64,000 nt of DNA from Garcia nutans (taxonomy: Eukaryota; Streptophyta; Magnoliopsida; Malpighiales; Euphorbiaceae): assembly GCA_947685225.1 (NCBI GenBank), contig CANTUV010000014.1, positions 8,556,001 through 8,620,000 of the forward strand. Direction: 5' to 3'. The position numbers were made by a program, and so were the translations under genes. Under the pieces are notes generated by a model. That model searched no databases, was not told where the DNA came from, and was given only the letters and a program-made list of their open reading frames with translations. Numbering within the stretch: position 1 is the first letter of the stretch; every line of letters starts with the position of its first letter. This document shows, piece by piece, positions 10,441-21,790 of this stretch.

Positions 10441-12319
10441 AAAATTCTGATTCCGACACCAATAACACCACATCCAACAAACCTCTTACTTTCACCATCT
10501 TCCACTCCAAACAAACTTAACCAAACACATCAATAAACCATAATAACTTGCAAAAACACCAAAACAACTAAATACATACATTAAACACAAATCACAACCA
10601 TCACATACACAAAACACAACACTTGCTCTTCCAACACCAAACTTAATCTTTCTTTCAAACCAATCCCAAAATCAACACCAATACGATCAAACACTCTCAA
10701 ATACACCAAAATCAAATATACACATACCATCAACAATCAAACACCAAACTCAAAACAAAAACTTAAAAGAAAACCAAGGAATCAAGTGGAAAACTTACCA
10801 AAAGTGATGAAAACCCTTAGAATTCCAACTTGATCACTTGAAACACCCTTCAATCTTGAGTTTGGATGAGCAAAATCTCTCATTCCTCTCTTGCTATGGT
10901 GATATTCGGCCAAACAAAGAAAGAAAAAGAAGATGAAGAAAGAAGAGCAAAGTCAACTATAATAACCACTCTTAACCACCCACTCTTCTCTTTAAATCTC
11001 AACCAAGCAATTATAATAATATAATATATAAATATCCACTTCCACTTAACTCAATTTTCCTTATCAATTAATTCAAATAAAATTAAATATCTCTTTTGAC
11101 CAATTCATTATATATATACAACATATACACTCTTCTCTTTCCTTTCTTATCTTCCCACTTAAACATATATACAATTATAATATTTAATCCAAATACAACA
11201 ATAAGTATTCCAAAAATTTTAGGGTATAGTTTGGGATATTACAACTGTGAATATTTTTTCTTAGTCTTAAAAGCTACTGTGAAGTTTTACATAGAAAAGC
11301 TTTAATGTAATTGTGAGTAACATATTGATTAAATAACCATAAGATAAAAACAAATAAATGATCCATGCAAAATACGTTTACTGGTTTTAAAGGTTATGAT
11401 CAAAACAATAATATACACTCCATGCAAACTAACATATACTGTTTAAGCAGAAGTTGCATACTGTGATTTTAGTTAAATTAAGAATGAACTTTTTCAATGT
11501 TTAAAATAATCAAAACACATAGTATTTATTTAATTTAAAGCATACAGTCGTTTGTTGGTTCCACCAAAGTTGTTTAAATGAAAATTCTGGATGAGTTTTG
11601 GCAAAGATAGTGTGTGTACTGCCTTTGTAGAGTTGGTGTGTTGTTTGTCTTCCACATCCAAACTTGTTGTTTCTCTTTGCTTAGGGTTTTTGTTGATGGA
11701 TACTCAATTTTTCAAAGTTCCAGCAGCCAATCCCAAAAGCCAAAAGTTCAAAGATCTGCCCCTTCTTTAGGTTTTTAAAACCTATATTTATAATCACTCT
11801 ATGAAAGTTTTCCTGTTTAAGAATAGTTTGTTCTGATGCATGTCAAATTCACTGGTTCGACAAAAACCAAGATCATATTGAATTATAATTACTTGAATTC
11901 GATATAGACAGAGTATGTCTCAAATTCAAATGACTTAATTTCGATAAAATCTGAGCCCATATTGAAGTATATCTCCAGATTGGACATGGAATGCAAAAAA
12001 CTTTCATTTCGATATAGGGAGACCCATATCGAATTAGGAGGCCCCATATTGAAATGGATGCCTTAATTCGACATGGGACACCCCTATTGACTAAAAACCA
12101 ACCAAATTAAGTGAAAAATCAACCAAACCTTCGAATCGAACCCGTTTTATGGTTTAGTGCATCGATATAATATAAAAACCAACCAAATCTTCTAAACCAG
12201 GCCCAATTAGGGTTTTAAAAGTTTAATTAGCTTATTTTAGGTCCTGTTACAATATATTAATCCAATCAAAGATTTGGAATTAGTATCGGACTAGCAAGAG
12301 CCAAAATCAAGGGTCTACA

Positions 12320-13290
12320 ACCAGCTTCTAAAAGGTGAAGGTGACGAAACAAAGCTTAGTCCAATAGCATTAAACTTGGTGGAGCCACAACGGATGTTTG
12401 ATTTCTTATCAACTAACTCTATTTATTCATATAGATTATTTTTATTATTAATTCATTGTGTTTTCAAATTATGCATGCGAGTCTGCAAACTCTTTTAGGT
12501 TAGGTTGGTTAAGGATTAATCCAGAATTTAATTGCATACATCAATTATGCTCCCGCAAATCTATAACCCTTATTGCATTTTTATGAAACCCTAAAAACAC
12601 TAAATCATATTTTCTTAAAACTTTAATTAAAAAATTAAAAACCCTAGTTCATACATCTATTATTTAATATAGAATTGATTATTAATACACTTATATTTTG
12701 ATTGGTGTTTTATGGTATTTTATGATGGAAGTTTTATTATCATGCTTGAATAAATTAATTTACTTGATTAATTGTTTATTTGGATTGTAAAAGGCATGTT
12801 TCCACTTAGTGGGTGCCTTAGATTTTATTGTGTAATTTAATTTATTTTAGATTTTGGATTAAAGTAAAGGGTACATTTTCGCCAAATGGTGGGTGTCCTA
12901 TTTTATTTAGTTTTGGACATTAGACATTGTAAGGGCATATTTCCATATAGTATGGGTACCCATTTATTTTGTTTGGACTTTCTTTGGTTTCAATAAAATG
13001 TATATTTAGTTTCAATAATTGCATGTAGTTTGGATGAAAAGGAGGCTGGTTCCAATGAACTGGGCGGTGTGGGGGTACTGGATCATTCTCACATTCTCCA
13101 CGGTACCTAACTTTCCGAACCCATTAGGGGATTGGGAATTTTTTAGGAATCGAGTCATCCACCCCTTTCTTTTCTCGGCCCATCTGTGTGAAAACTCCAT
13201 TTTCTCCGGATTTCGGTCTGTGTTCTCTCGAGCCTAACAATGCCGAAATTGTAAGAGTGATTCCATATGGGAGTAGGGGCAAAAATCCAT
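12320..13290 (+). repeat. Tat gypsy 5' LTR, right part
   Basis: Continues the LTR after the reversed solo LTR. It matches 28206-29210 through 'AACAAAGCTT', 'CAACTAACTCTATTTA', 'AAATTATGCATGCGAGTCTG' and 'GAGTCATCCAC'. Its last stretch ('TGGGAGTAGGGGCAAAAAT') is closer to the LTR ending at 27587 than to the one ending at 29219. The expected CTCACA end is missing, so the right boundary is approximate. The first five bases are the right target duplication of the insert. Confidence 0.75.
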
Positions 13291-14370
13291 TGCATCAAAT
13301 AAATTGCATTGTGTGTGTGAGTTAGGATGCCCGTGTAACCCATGTTATGTTATGCAAGGAATATCATATTTTCACTTAAGGTATGGAGATCGAGCATGTC
13401 ATAACTACTCATAGCCTTATACCATTTGGTATATAGTTGCTATGAGAACCTAAACCTTTCAATCCAAAGACTAAAACTCGTGTAATTGACCTAATTATTT
13501 TCCTTAGGTTTTTACCCCAAATGCTTGTTGTTTGACTATGATTAATTTATTCTGATTTAAACCATGACTTATTTGGTTTGTTCTTTTTCTAATATGACCT
13601 ACCTATATTGTAAGCTCAAAAATAATTTTTTCCTTTAAGTCCAAAAGACCAAATCTCAAATTTTCAAAAATTTCAAGATGGTCTTTCAATATAAAATCTT
13701 TCAAGATGGGTCAAAAATCTTCTTCCATCTCATGGCCTAAAACTTTCAAAGCCCAAGGGACTTTGAAACAATTTTTTTTTTGTTTCATCTAAAGATTATG
13801 AAAAATGCTTACAAATATTTAAGTCAATTATGAAAAATCAAAAATCAATTGTGGGCCTATTTATACCAAGAATCATTAATCATGAGCTTGTTTTTGGCAT
13901 GAATCATTAGTTACTCTTTCAAATGGGAAACCTATTTATGATAAACCTCTTAATTTAGTTTTAATCCAATATAGCATAAAACTGTTTTAGTTGAGATTCA
14001 ATGGATTAAATCCTAATTAATGAGAATTAATATGGACTAACTTCTATGTTTGAAAATATAACTATTGATTAAAATCGTCCGAGGAAATTTTTCGAAAACA
14101 AAATATCCTATGTTGATATTTTAATGACCATGTACCTTGGAAAAGAGACTCGCCATTCATGTGTGGAAGTTGTAAGGTTGGAAGGAACGTCTTAATTATC
14201 TTTGTTTGCTTGTTATTTGTGCATACATGCATACATGCATTGCATTACATGTCGTTGATCCTTTCTGGCTCACAAACCTAGAGTACATCAGTTCAAGATC
14301 GCACGACAACCCAACCTACACCAGTGACATATAATCCAGTAGTAACACAGTTAGCTTCTCACCAAAAGCA
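13291..14370 (+). other. Tat gypsy leader between LTR and gag
   Basis: About 1.1 kb without a convincing reading frame. I looked for a primer-binding site just after the LTR (TGGCGCC-type or methionine-type) and did not find one. It contains a short CATACATG repeat near 14224. It is positioned as the untranslated leader before the gag start at 14371. Confidence 0.6.
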
Positions 14371-15780
14371 ATGGAGCCTGAACATATTCAAAGGATGGTG
14401 GACGACGCCCTCAATGCCAAGATGGAAAAATTGAAGGAGGCCCTGGCTGAGACTATGAAGAGCCAATTTGCTATGCTTTTAGGGATTACTGCTGAGGCAT
14501 CTGCCAGCACTAAGAAATCGAAGGACAAAGGGAAGGCTTAGGTTGGCGAAGTAGCCTTTGATGATGACAAAGTAGTCATTGATGATGATGATGACTGGGC
14601 TCAATATTTTCAAGATCCTCAAGATAAGAAGAAGGAGTAGAAGGTTATTGAAAGATCATCCATGGAAAAGATTGAAACTTCAGATATTGAGAAGCTGATC
14701 ATCGATTTGGAAAAAAAGAAGAAGCAGAAAACTGAAGAAATATCAAAGGTCGACAAGTTATTTGAACAAGATGAAGAAGTCTCATACAAGTTTAAGATGC
14801 CTTCCTTTGCCAAGTTCAATGAAACTGGGATTCCTCATCTCCATGTGAAATAATACATCACTGCTATGTAGTCTGCTCAAGCTACCAAGGCTCAAACTCT
14901 AAGGTATTTTATGCTTTTGTTGGATCCAATTGTACAGATATGGTTCAACACCTTAGAGGATAGTACCTAAAAGAGTTAGGACTTGTTATACAAGGTTTTC
15001 ATCCAACAATACGGGCACAATGCAGAGTTGGAGGTCACTTTTCTAGACGTTAAGTTGATAAGGTAGAAATCAAATGAAAACTTTGTTGACTATGTAAAGA
15101 TGTGGAGAAATAAGGTTGCGTTACTCAAGAAGAGACCTGATGAATTAGATTAGATTAGGATGATTGTAAGAGGGGTGTTGTCTAGTCTTCATGAAAGGAT
15201 ATCTCATACACTCATATGAAATTTCAAAGATCTTTTGCAAGTTGGTTTGCAAATTGAAGAGTGGAAAAGGGAGAAGAACCGCTTTTCGATAAGGAAGAAT
15301 GAAATGAAACTATCAATCTGACAATCAAAGCACGTACAAAGTAGTTGATGTTAATGCAATTGGTTAAGGAGGAAAGAAGCAGTTTTTAGAATTGGGAAAT
15401 CCACTATCTTGGGTTCTCAATAAGCTACAAAAGAAGAAGAAATTATTACAACCCTTGACTCCTCGCCCTTTGCCTAATCTTCTTCCACCTAACTTTGATG
15501 CTAAGGCATTCTGCCAATTTCATCAAATGCAAGGGCAGGAGATGGACAAATGTTTGAGATTGAGGCATGAGATCTAGAATTTGATTGATAGTGGGAACAT
15601 GCCCGAACCCAACAAACCTAACACCAAGGACAATCCATTGCCAAGGTTCAACAGAGTACCACGACCGATAACTTTCATGATTGGAGGAGGTTTGCATGAA
15701 AGTTTTGTCATGTCTTCTTTCCAAGACATAGATGGAGAGGCAACTAAAGAAGAAGTGGTGCAAAGTAAGATGGAGTGAGT
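14371..15780 (+). pseudogene. Tat gypsy gag
   Basis: The start ATG at 14371 opens a frame 'MEPEHIQRMVDDALNAKME' rich in Lys/Glu. An in-frame TAG follows at 14539, and further stops appear at 14638 and beyond. The gag core is recognisable: 'YKFKMPSFAKFN' (14793-14820), 'WFNTLEDS', 'SNENFVDYVKMWR'. The C-terminal part 'FDAKAFCQFHQMQGQEMDKC' (15499-15560) has the shape of the degenerate zinc-binding motif of this family, with the usual GH changed to GQ. Gag would form the particle. It is interrupted by about ten stops and a few frameshifts, so it is inactive. It continues without a gap into protease. Confidence 0.85.
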
Positions 15781-15879
15781 TGTGGTTGAAAAGGAAGTGG
15801 CCATTTGTATTGTGATGATGATGATGAGTCTGAGTCAAAGAAGGAGGAGTGGACCTAGTCTGAGCCTAAAGAGGATGAG

Positions 15880-17145
15880 GTAATGAACACATGCTCTGGT
15901 AAGCCTTATGCAAGGCCACCACCGAAGGAAGTAAAAGCTGACAAGGGAAAGGATGCTGAAAAAGAAGCAAAAGAAGATGAAGATGACACAGTTCTTAAGA
16001 AATTGAAAAGGAACCAAGCAAGTGTTAGTATCTGGGATCTATTGGCTACATCCAAGAAGCGCCGTGAAACTATGGCCAAAGCTTTGGCTAGCATGCCAAT
16101 TTTATCTTCTATAACACCGGATGAGCTGTTTAATTTCATGAAGGATGAAGGAGTAATGAAGTGAGAAGATATTCAAAAGAAGAACAAGGTTAATGTGGGG
16201 ATGGTATTATTTTCGAATGCAGATTTACCGAAAGAGGGGAGCGATCACATCTGCCCTCTCTTTATCAAGGTATAGGTCAAAGGGAAAAGGACTCCATGTG
16301 TGATGGTTGATAATGGGTCCGCCATAAATGTCTGCCCACTTAAGAACTTGCCAACGCTTGCTATGTCAATAAGGGATTTGAGCCTTCCGAAGTGACCATT
16401 AGGGTATATGATAATACTAAGCGTCATGCTGAGAGAACTTTCAAAGCTATTGTGAAAGCTGGTCTTATTGAATCTATGGTAGAGTTTATGGATGGTTTTG
16501 GATATCCCTATCACTTTTCCACTACTATTGGGATGACCTTAGTTTTATCCTCTTGGTGGAGTTCCTTCTACACTCCATCAAAAGATTAAGTTCCTAGACG
16601 GGGATGAGACAGTGGTCATCAAGGCTGAGGATAATGAAGTGGCGAATGCTTTGATGATTGAGAGGCCTCTCAATGGTTTCCAAGTAGCTGTAATATCTAA
16701 TGATAAAGTAGTAGACCCCAAGGTCCTGACTATGATGAAGAAAATGAACTATCTACCTGGTACTGGCCTTGGAAAGGGGAAAGCAGGTGTAACAGAGCTT
16801 CCAAATTTCCAGACTCAAACTTCCAAGAAAGGGTTGGGGTATGATGAAGCAAATGGAGGTGTTCTCATGAAAAAGAATGAGAAGATGAATTTTCCTCCAA
16901 TTGAAGAAATATTTGTCAAAGAACCAGAATTGGGACCACTCCAAGGAAAGTCAAAACCAATCATATTTATAGGAAAGATGATCCCTGGGTTTGAGATCTT
17001 TGCTGATGTTACTGAATTGGTGGAACATGAAGAGAGAAAGCTTGGCCTGCCAACTATCAAAGAGCCTAACCTAGAAGAGAAGAAAGAAGCTGCCTTGAAG
17101 ATCCAGAAGACTCTAGAGGAAATGTTTACTCTCATCAAAGAATAG
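15880..17145 (+). pseudogene. Tat gypsy protease region and G-patch segment
   Basis: After an acidic/Lys-rich linker (15883-16164) a retroviral-type aspartic protease is seen at about 16270-16350 ('TPCVMVDNGSAINVCP', catalytic Asp retained within DNG). The frame shifts at about 16390-16600. It resumes at 16612 and includes, at residues 39-78 (16726-16846), 'MMKKMNYLPGTGLGKG' and 'KKGLGYDEA'. These are the conserved glycine pattern of a G-patch, an RNA/helicase-interaction motif of about 40 residues. A G-patch between protease and RT is seen in some plant gypsy polyproteins. Its role in this element is unknown. Confidence 0.8.
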
Positions 17146-17494
17146 ATTGAAGACCTTTTAGTTTATAATGATGAGAACATTGATGTTGATTCTGATTTTA
17201 ATTTTAATTTGTTTGCTCTGTATGAGGATGATAATATTTTCTTTTTTCAAAATGAATGCAATGAAGTCTAATTTTGCTTACTTGTGTGATTTTTCCTGAT
17301 GATTTCATACATTCAAATAGTAGTTACATGAGCATCTTTAATATTAACTTTGTTGATACACAATCATTAAATTTGGGAACAACCGATAATCCTAAAAATA
17401 TTAGCATAGCATCTAACTTTAATCTTGATAAAAGAGAGAGATTAGAAAAAATATTTAAAAATATGAAGAGGTTTTTGCTTGGTCTTATGAGGAT

Positions 17495-19262
17495 ATGGCT
17501 GGAATAGATCAAGATATAGCCAATCACTTGATTCCTACATATACTCACATGAAACATGTCAAACAAAAGCTTAGACGGTTAAGGCTGGAATGGGCAGAAT
17601 TGATCAATGAAGAAGTCACTAAACAAATACAAGTGACGTTCCTTGAAGTGATAGATTATCTAGATTGGCTAGCCAACATAGTTCCCATGGCAAAGAAAGA
17701 TGGAAGAATTAGGGTCTGTGTGGATTATGGAGACTTGAACAAGGCTTCCCCTAAGGATGACTTTCCTTTACCTCATATAGATGTCTTTATTGATAGTGCA
17801 ACCTCTAGTATGCTACACTCATTCGTCAATGGATTTTTGGATACAACTAAGTGTTAATAGGCCAAGAGAATAAAGCTAAAACTGCCTTTATTACTATATG
17901 GGGTATATTTTGTTATAGGGTGATGCCGTTCGGGTTAAATATAGTTGGAGAAACCTACCAAAGGATGGCTACTACTTTGTTTCATGACATGATGCATAAG
18001 GAAGTTGAGGTTTACATTAATGATGTGATGGTGAAGTCCGATACAAGAGAACAATATTTCCAAAACCTAGAGATATTCTTTGATAGAGCAGTGAAGTATA
18101 ATCTCTGGTTGAATCCAAAGAAGTGTGTGTTTGGAGTTACTTCAGGCAAAATTCTGGGGCATGTGATTGGCCCAAACGACATTGAGATTGACCCTGACAA
18201 AGTTAAGGCAATTAGAGATATGCCAACCCCTAAGACAAAGAAGGAACATTGGGGGTTCATCAGATGATTGTAGTATATTAGCAAGTTCATAGCAAAGCTT
18301 ACCATGATCTGTGAACCTATTTTCAAATTGCTTAAAAGAACCAGCCAGTCAAGTGGAATGAAGAGTGTCAAAAGGCATTTGAGAATATAAAAGAGTATCT
18401 ACTAAATCTATCTATTTTGAAACTACCTAAACCCGGTAAACCTTTATTACTATACTTGGCAATAGAGGAAGAGTCAATAGGAGCTATGCTATCCTAAGCA
18501 GATGAATCAGGGGTTGAGCATGCAATCTATTACTTGAGTAGAAAGCTCCTACCTTATGAGGTTAAGTATAGTATCATTGAAAAGACTTGTATAGCTGTGG
18601 TTTGGTCTTCTAAGAAGTTGCGGCATTACTTTCAGTCTTATAGTGTGCAAGCAATTTTCAGGTTAGATCCAGTGAAATATTTAAGGGAGACACCATCTTT
18701 GATTGGAAAATATGGTCAATGGTTGATAATTTTAGAGGAATTTAAGATTTAATATGTAACCAAGAAAATAATCAAAGGTAGAGCAATAGCAAAATTCCTG
18801 GCCCAGCAACCATTGTCGGACAGTAAGAAAGTAGTCTTGGAATTTTTCAATGAACATTTAGAGGCCATAGAAGTACAGGAATGGAAGATGTACTTTGATG
18901 GAGCAGTAAATAGAAAGGGAGCAAGTTTGAGAGTAATACTAGAAATACCTGAAGGGGAGCTCATTCCTCTAGCTAAGAAGTTGAAGTTCAGGGCAACCAA
19001 TAATATGGTGGAGTATGAAGCATGTATCTTTGGTTTGGAAACCCTGATGATTATGAAGGTGGATAAAGTGCAAGTATTTAGTGATTCATTGTTAGTGGTA
19101 TCCCAAATGAATGGAGAATGGGAATTGAAGGAAGAAAAGTTAAAATCATACCACGATTATTTGACCATGATGAAGAAGTATTTCAAAGAGTGCAGATTTA
19201 TACACTTACCAAGAGAAGAAAATCAGATGGTCGATGCCCTAGCCACATTGGTTGTGGTGTGA
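17495..19262 (+). pseudogene. Tat gypsy reverse transcriptase, RNase H and archaeal-type RNase H
   Basis: RT begins around 17540. Motifs 'VPMAKKDGRIRVCVDYGDLNKASPK' (shown in part as KKDGRIRVCVDY) and 'FCYRVMPFGL' are clear. The active-site box is YIND at 18013-18024 instead of YVDD, so the first catalytic Asp is lost. RNase H linked to RT spans about 18410-18750 ('AIYYLSRKL', 'YSIIEKTCIAVVW'). A second RNase H spans 18860-19260 with 'MYFDGAVN', 'TNNMVEYEACIFGL', 'VFSDSLLVV' and 'MVDALA', so its D-E-D-D set appears intact. Two RNase H domains in tandem place it in the Tat clade. Stops at 17855, 18265 and 18750 and frameshifts disable it. Confidence 0.9.
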
Positions 19263-19539
19263 AAAAATCCTGTTAACTTATTTCTTAAGCCTCTGGTTTT
19301 AACCAGCTCATCAACTCCTTGCTATGAATATGAAATAATCATGAAAACTAATATAGACCATGATGCGTGGTACGACACCATAAGATAATTCTTGGAGAAT
19401 AAGGAATACTCATTGAGGGCAACAAGGGAAGAGAGAAGAGCCATAAGGCGATGTTTCTTACAGTACATCACCTGTCATGGAGTGTTGTATTGAAGATGGC
19501 CTGATGTGGTGCACTTAAGATGCCTAAGGAAGTTCTAAA

Positions 19540-20640
19540 GTTGAGCAAATCATGTCAGAAATACATGCGAAAAATTGTGGTCCACACATGAATGGGTTAG
19601 CTTTAGTTAAGAAGATAATTCAACAAGGTTACTACTAGTTGACTATAAAGAGAAATTGTATTGAGTTTGTGAAGAAGTGCCAGCAATGTCAAATGTATGG
19701 TAATTTGAATCACATGCGTCTTGAAGAATTGCATTCTATGTCTTCACCTTGGCCTTTTGCAACTTGGGAGATTAACATTATAGGAGAGATATATTCGATG
19801 GCTTCGAATGGCCACTGTTTCATTATAGTAGCAGTGGATTATTTTTCAAAATAGGTTGAGGCTGAATCTTTCAACAAGCTGGGGGAAAGGCAAATTACTA
19901 GGTTTATTGAAAAAAATCTTATCTGCATATATTGGGTCTCATACAGTGTGATATCAGACAATGGGATACAATTTCAAGAAGCAGTTAGAGACTTATTCTC
20001 AAAGTACCAAATCCATCATCACCAATCCTCCCCTTATAGACCGAAGGCTAATGGTGCAGTGGAAGCAACAAACAAGATAATTAAGCAGATTCTGTCCCGG
20101 ATGACCAAGATGTACAAGGATTGGTTGGAATGCTTTCTTTTGCTTTATGGGGATACAGAACAAGTGCATGAACCCCGACTGTAATGACACCGTTTTCCTT
20201 GGTTTATGAGATGGAAGCAGTGTTGCCAATTGAGATTGAGATCAAATCGTTAAGGGTGGTCCTAAAAGCTGAATTGCCTGAGACGGAATGGGTAGTGACC
20301 AAATACACACAGTTAGCTTTATTAGAAGAGAGAAGGTTAAAAATATTGTATCATCATCAATTGTATCAAAGAAAGGTAGCTCGAGCCTACAATAGAAGGG
20401 TTAAGATTAAGAAGTTTAAAGTTGGTGACGTAGTGTTGAAGTAGTGTGAGCCTTATGTTCGTGATCCATGAGAAAAGTTTAGACCTAGTTAGGAATGACC
20501 GTATGTTGCAAAGCAAGTCATGAACAAAGGTGCAGTGAAGATATCAGACATAGATGGGAACGAGTTTAGTGAGCCAATGAACATTGACAGGTTAAAGAGG
20601 TCTTATGTATATAAAAAAAAAGAAGAAGCTCGCTAGGTTG
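19540..20640 (+). pseudogene. Tat gypsy integrase
   Basis: The zinc-binding HHCC region is at about 19545-19700 ('CGPHMNG', 'FVKKCQQCQMY'). The core follows: 'WEINIIGEI' (19765-19790) shows Asn at 19774-19776 where the first catalytic Asp normally sits. 'ISDNGIQF' (19948 on) keeps the second Asp, and 'NGAVEATNK' keeps the Glu. The C-terminal part (20184-20444) has the usual 'TPFSLVYEMEAVLP' and 'RRVKIKKFKVGDVVLK'. Integrase would join element cDNA to the chromosome; with one catalytic residue changed and several stops it cannot. Confidence 0.9.
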
Positions 20641-20790
20641 AAAACCCAAAGAGGGCAGCCTAGGCAAAAGTTAGAGCAGTCTAGTTTTGAAAACCTGAAA
20701 GGGCGGGCTAGGCAACAATTAGGATTAAATGAGAGAAAATGGTCAATTAGAAAACCCGAAAGGGCTGGTTGGCGACAAGAGTAATCTTAT
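20633..20790 (+). repeat. Three GAAAACCCGAAAGGGC units, first cluster
   Basis: Three diverged copies of a 30-50 bp unit with the core 'TTGAAAACCCGAAAGGGC' followed by '(G)GCTAGGCAA'. They lie just after the integrase end. A second set of three is at 21385-21540. AGGGC and the AAAACCC arm are the conserved parts. Confidence 0.8.
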
Positions 20791-21384
20791 GTATGCTGGC
20801 TTTATGTTTGGTTGTTACCCAATTTAATAAAACAGAATTAATATTAAAATTATTCTATGTGCACTATTTTGAAATAATCTGACCAATAGATAAAATATAT
20901 AATACAATAGCGAAAGCTGATGACAAATTATAAAAGGAAAGAAAACATCTATTATTATTATTGTTCATCCCAACATTATTTTTTCTAAGGAATTGACAAA
21001 TGTAAAATCTATGGCGAACGATAAGTGTAGTGTGCAGACCAACTTTGCTTCAGTCAATCCAGGAAAGCTTTAAATCAGGAGTAAACTCAAAATCTCGAGG
21101 CTCGACTCCATACTGGCGGTCAAGATGATAAGGATCATAGCAAGTACCTCGATGAAGAGCAGCAAGAGAAATATATATCAGATACATTCAAATAGTGACA
21201 TGAGTGATCTTCCACCAAGGTACCAACCAATGGATGCTAATCGCAGCTTAATGGAGTAGGATGGAGTACTTTCCTAGCAGAATGATGTCGTGGTAGATAT
21301 CTGGTAAAATCCATAGATGGAGTGTCAAGTAAGCAGAGATGCTCCTGTAGCCAGATCTTTGAACATAAGCAAGAATTTAAAAAA
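20791..21384. other. Unassigned segment between the two GAAAACCCG clusters
   Basis: AT-rich start, then mixed composition. No domain is recognised on either strand. It is part of the Tat element's long 3' region. Confidence 0.5.
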
Positions 21385-21540
21385 AAGGGTTCGCTAAGTT
21401 GAAAACCTGCAAGGGCGGCTTAGGCAAAATTTAGGATAGCTTGCTAGTTCTGAAAACCCGCAAGGGCAGACTAGCCAAAAATTAGAGCAATAAAAAATAA
21501 AAAGCCTAAATTGAAAACTCGAAGGGCGATTTAGGTAAGT
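21385..21540 (+). repeat. Three GAAAACCCGAAAGGGC units, second cluster
   Basis: Copies near 21399, 21453 and 21509 with cores GAAAACCTGCAAGGGC, GAAAACCCGCAAGGGC and GAAAACTCGAAGGGC, each followed by a GCTTAGGCAAA-like tail. They have the same organisation as 20633-20790, with about 600 bp between clusters, suggesting a block duplication or two conserved sites. Confidence 0.8.
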
Positions 21541-21790
21541 ACTTATAGCAGTAGAAGACTTTTGGCCAATCTTCTTGAAGATTCTATCTTGAATTGGTCT
21601 AATCCGATTAGGGTTTCAGCCAAGATCAAGGGCACCGATGATAATCCTCCTTCCATTTGGTCCATGATATCCAGTATTCGTGGATCGATGTCGCTGTCAG
21701 GAGAAACAATAATTAACCAAATAAGCAAAGACATAACATGTGCCCCTAGATTTTGGTGGGAGCTAAATGAGAAGTACAAAAGTCAATCAA
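21540..21790 (-). pseudogene. Antisense coding piece resembling DUF7745-type proteins
   Basis: Minus strand 21779-21543 is open for 78 residues: 'MSLLIWLIIVSPDSDID', then 'SVPLILAETLIGLDQF', then 'RRLAKSLLLLQVWL' when read slightly past the stop frame. The spacing of a hydrophobic helix, 'P-x-I-L-A-E-T-x-x-x-L' and 'LL..WL' resembles the DUF7745 / plant-mobile-domain-like family found in plant transposon proteins. That assignment is from memory of the pattern and is tentative. The plus-strand open frame over the same bases (21562-21843) shows no family signal. It may be an exon of the antisense gene upstream on the minus strand or a second antisense gene. Confidence 0.4.

Larger units (their letters stand above)
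8666..11243 (-). mobile_element. Chromovirus-like (Tekay/Del-type) gypsy solo LTR, 2.6 kb
   Basis: On the minus strand it starts TGTAATATCCC (at 11243) and ends GGGGTGTTACA (at 8666), the terminal words common in plant Tekay/Del-type LTRs. A perfect 5 bp duplication ACTGT flanks it at 8661-8665 and 11244-11248. It shares its internal tandem repeats with the solo LTR at 39780-42896. There is no coding region; small open frames inside, such as 10145-10399, are repeat artefacts. Confidence 0.9.
7699..12319 (-). mobile_element. Reversed solo LTR of the Tat gypsy family, itself interrupted
   Basis: On the minus strand it begins TGTAGACCCTTGATTTTGG at 12319 and ends in CTCACA-type sequence at 7699. 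These are the same ends as the host LTR, but in inverted orientation. Flanks are ACCAA (7694-7698) and ACCAG (12320-12324), a 5 bp duplication with one mismatch. Without the chromovirus-like insert (8666-11243) its length is about 2.0 kb, equal to the family LTR. No internal region is present, so it is a solo LTR left by LTR-LTR recombination, and it lies inside a family member's LTR. Confidence 0.85.

Noticed and set aside
10145..10536. Open frames over the GACACG repeat
   Set aside because: They translate the tandem repeat inside a solo LTR; composition is repeat-driven.
15446..15838. 130-residue minus-strand frame
   Set aside because: It lies opposite the recognisable Tat gag and has no family signature; a shadow frame.
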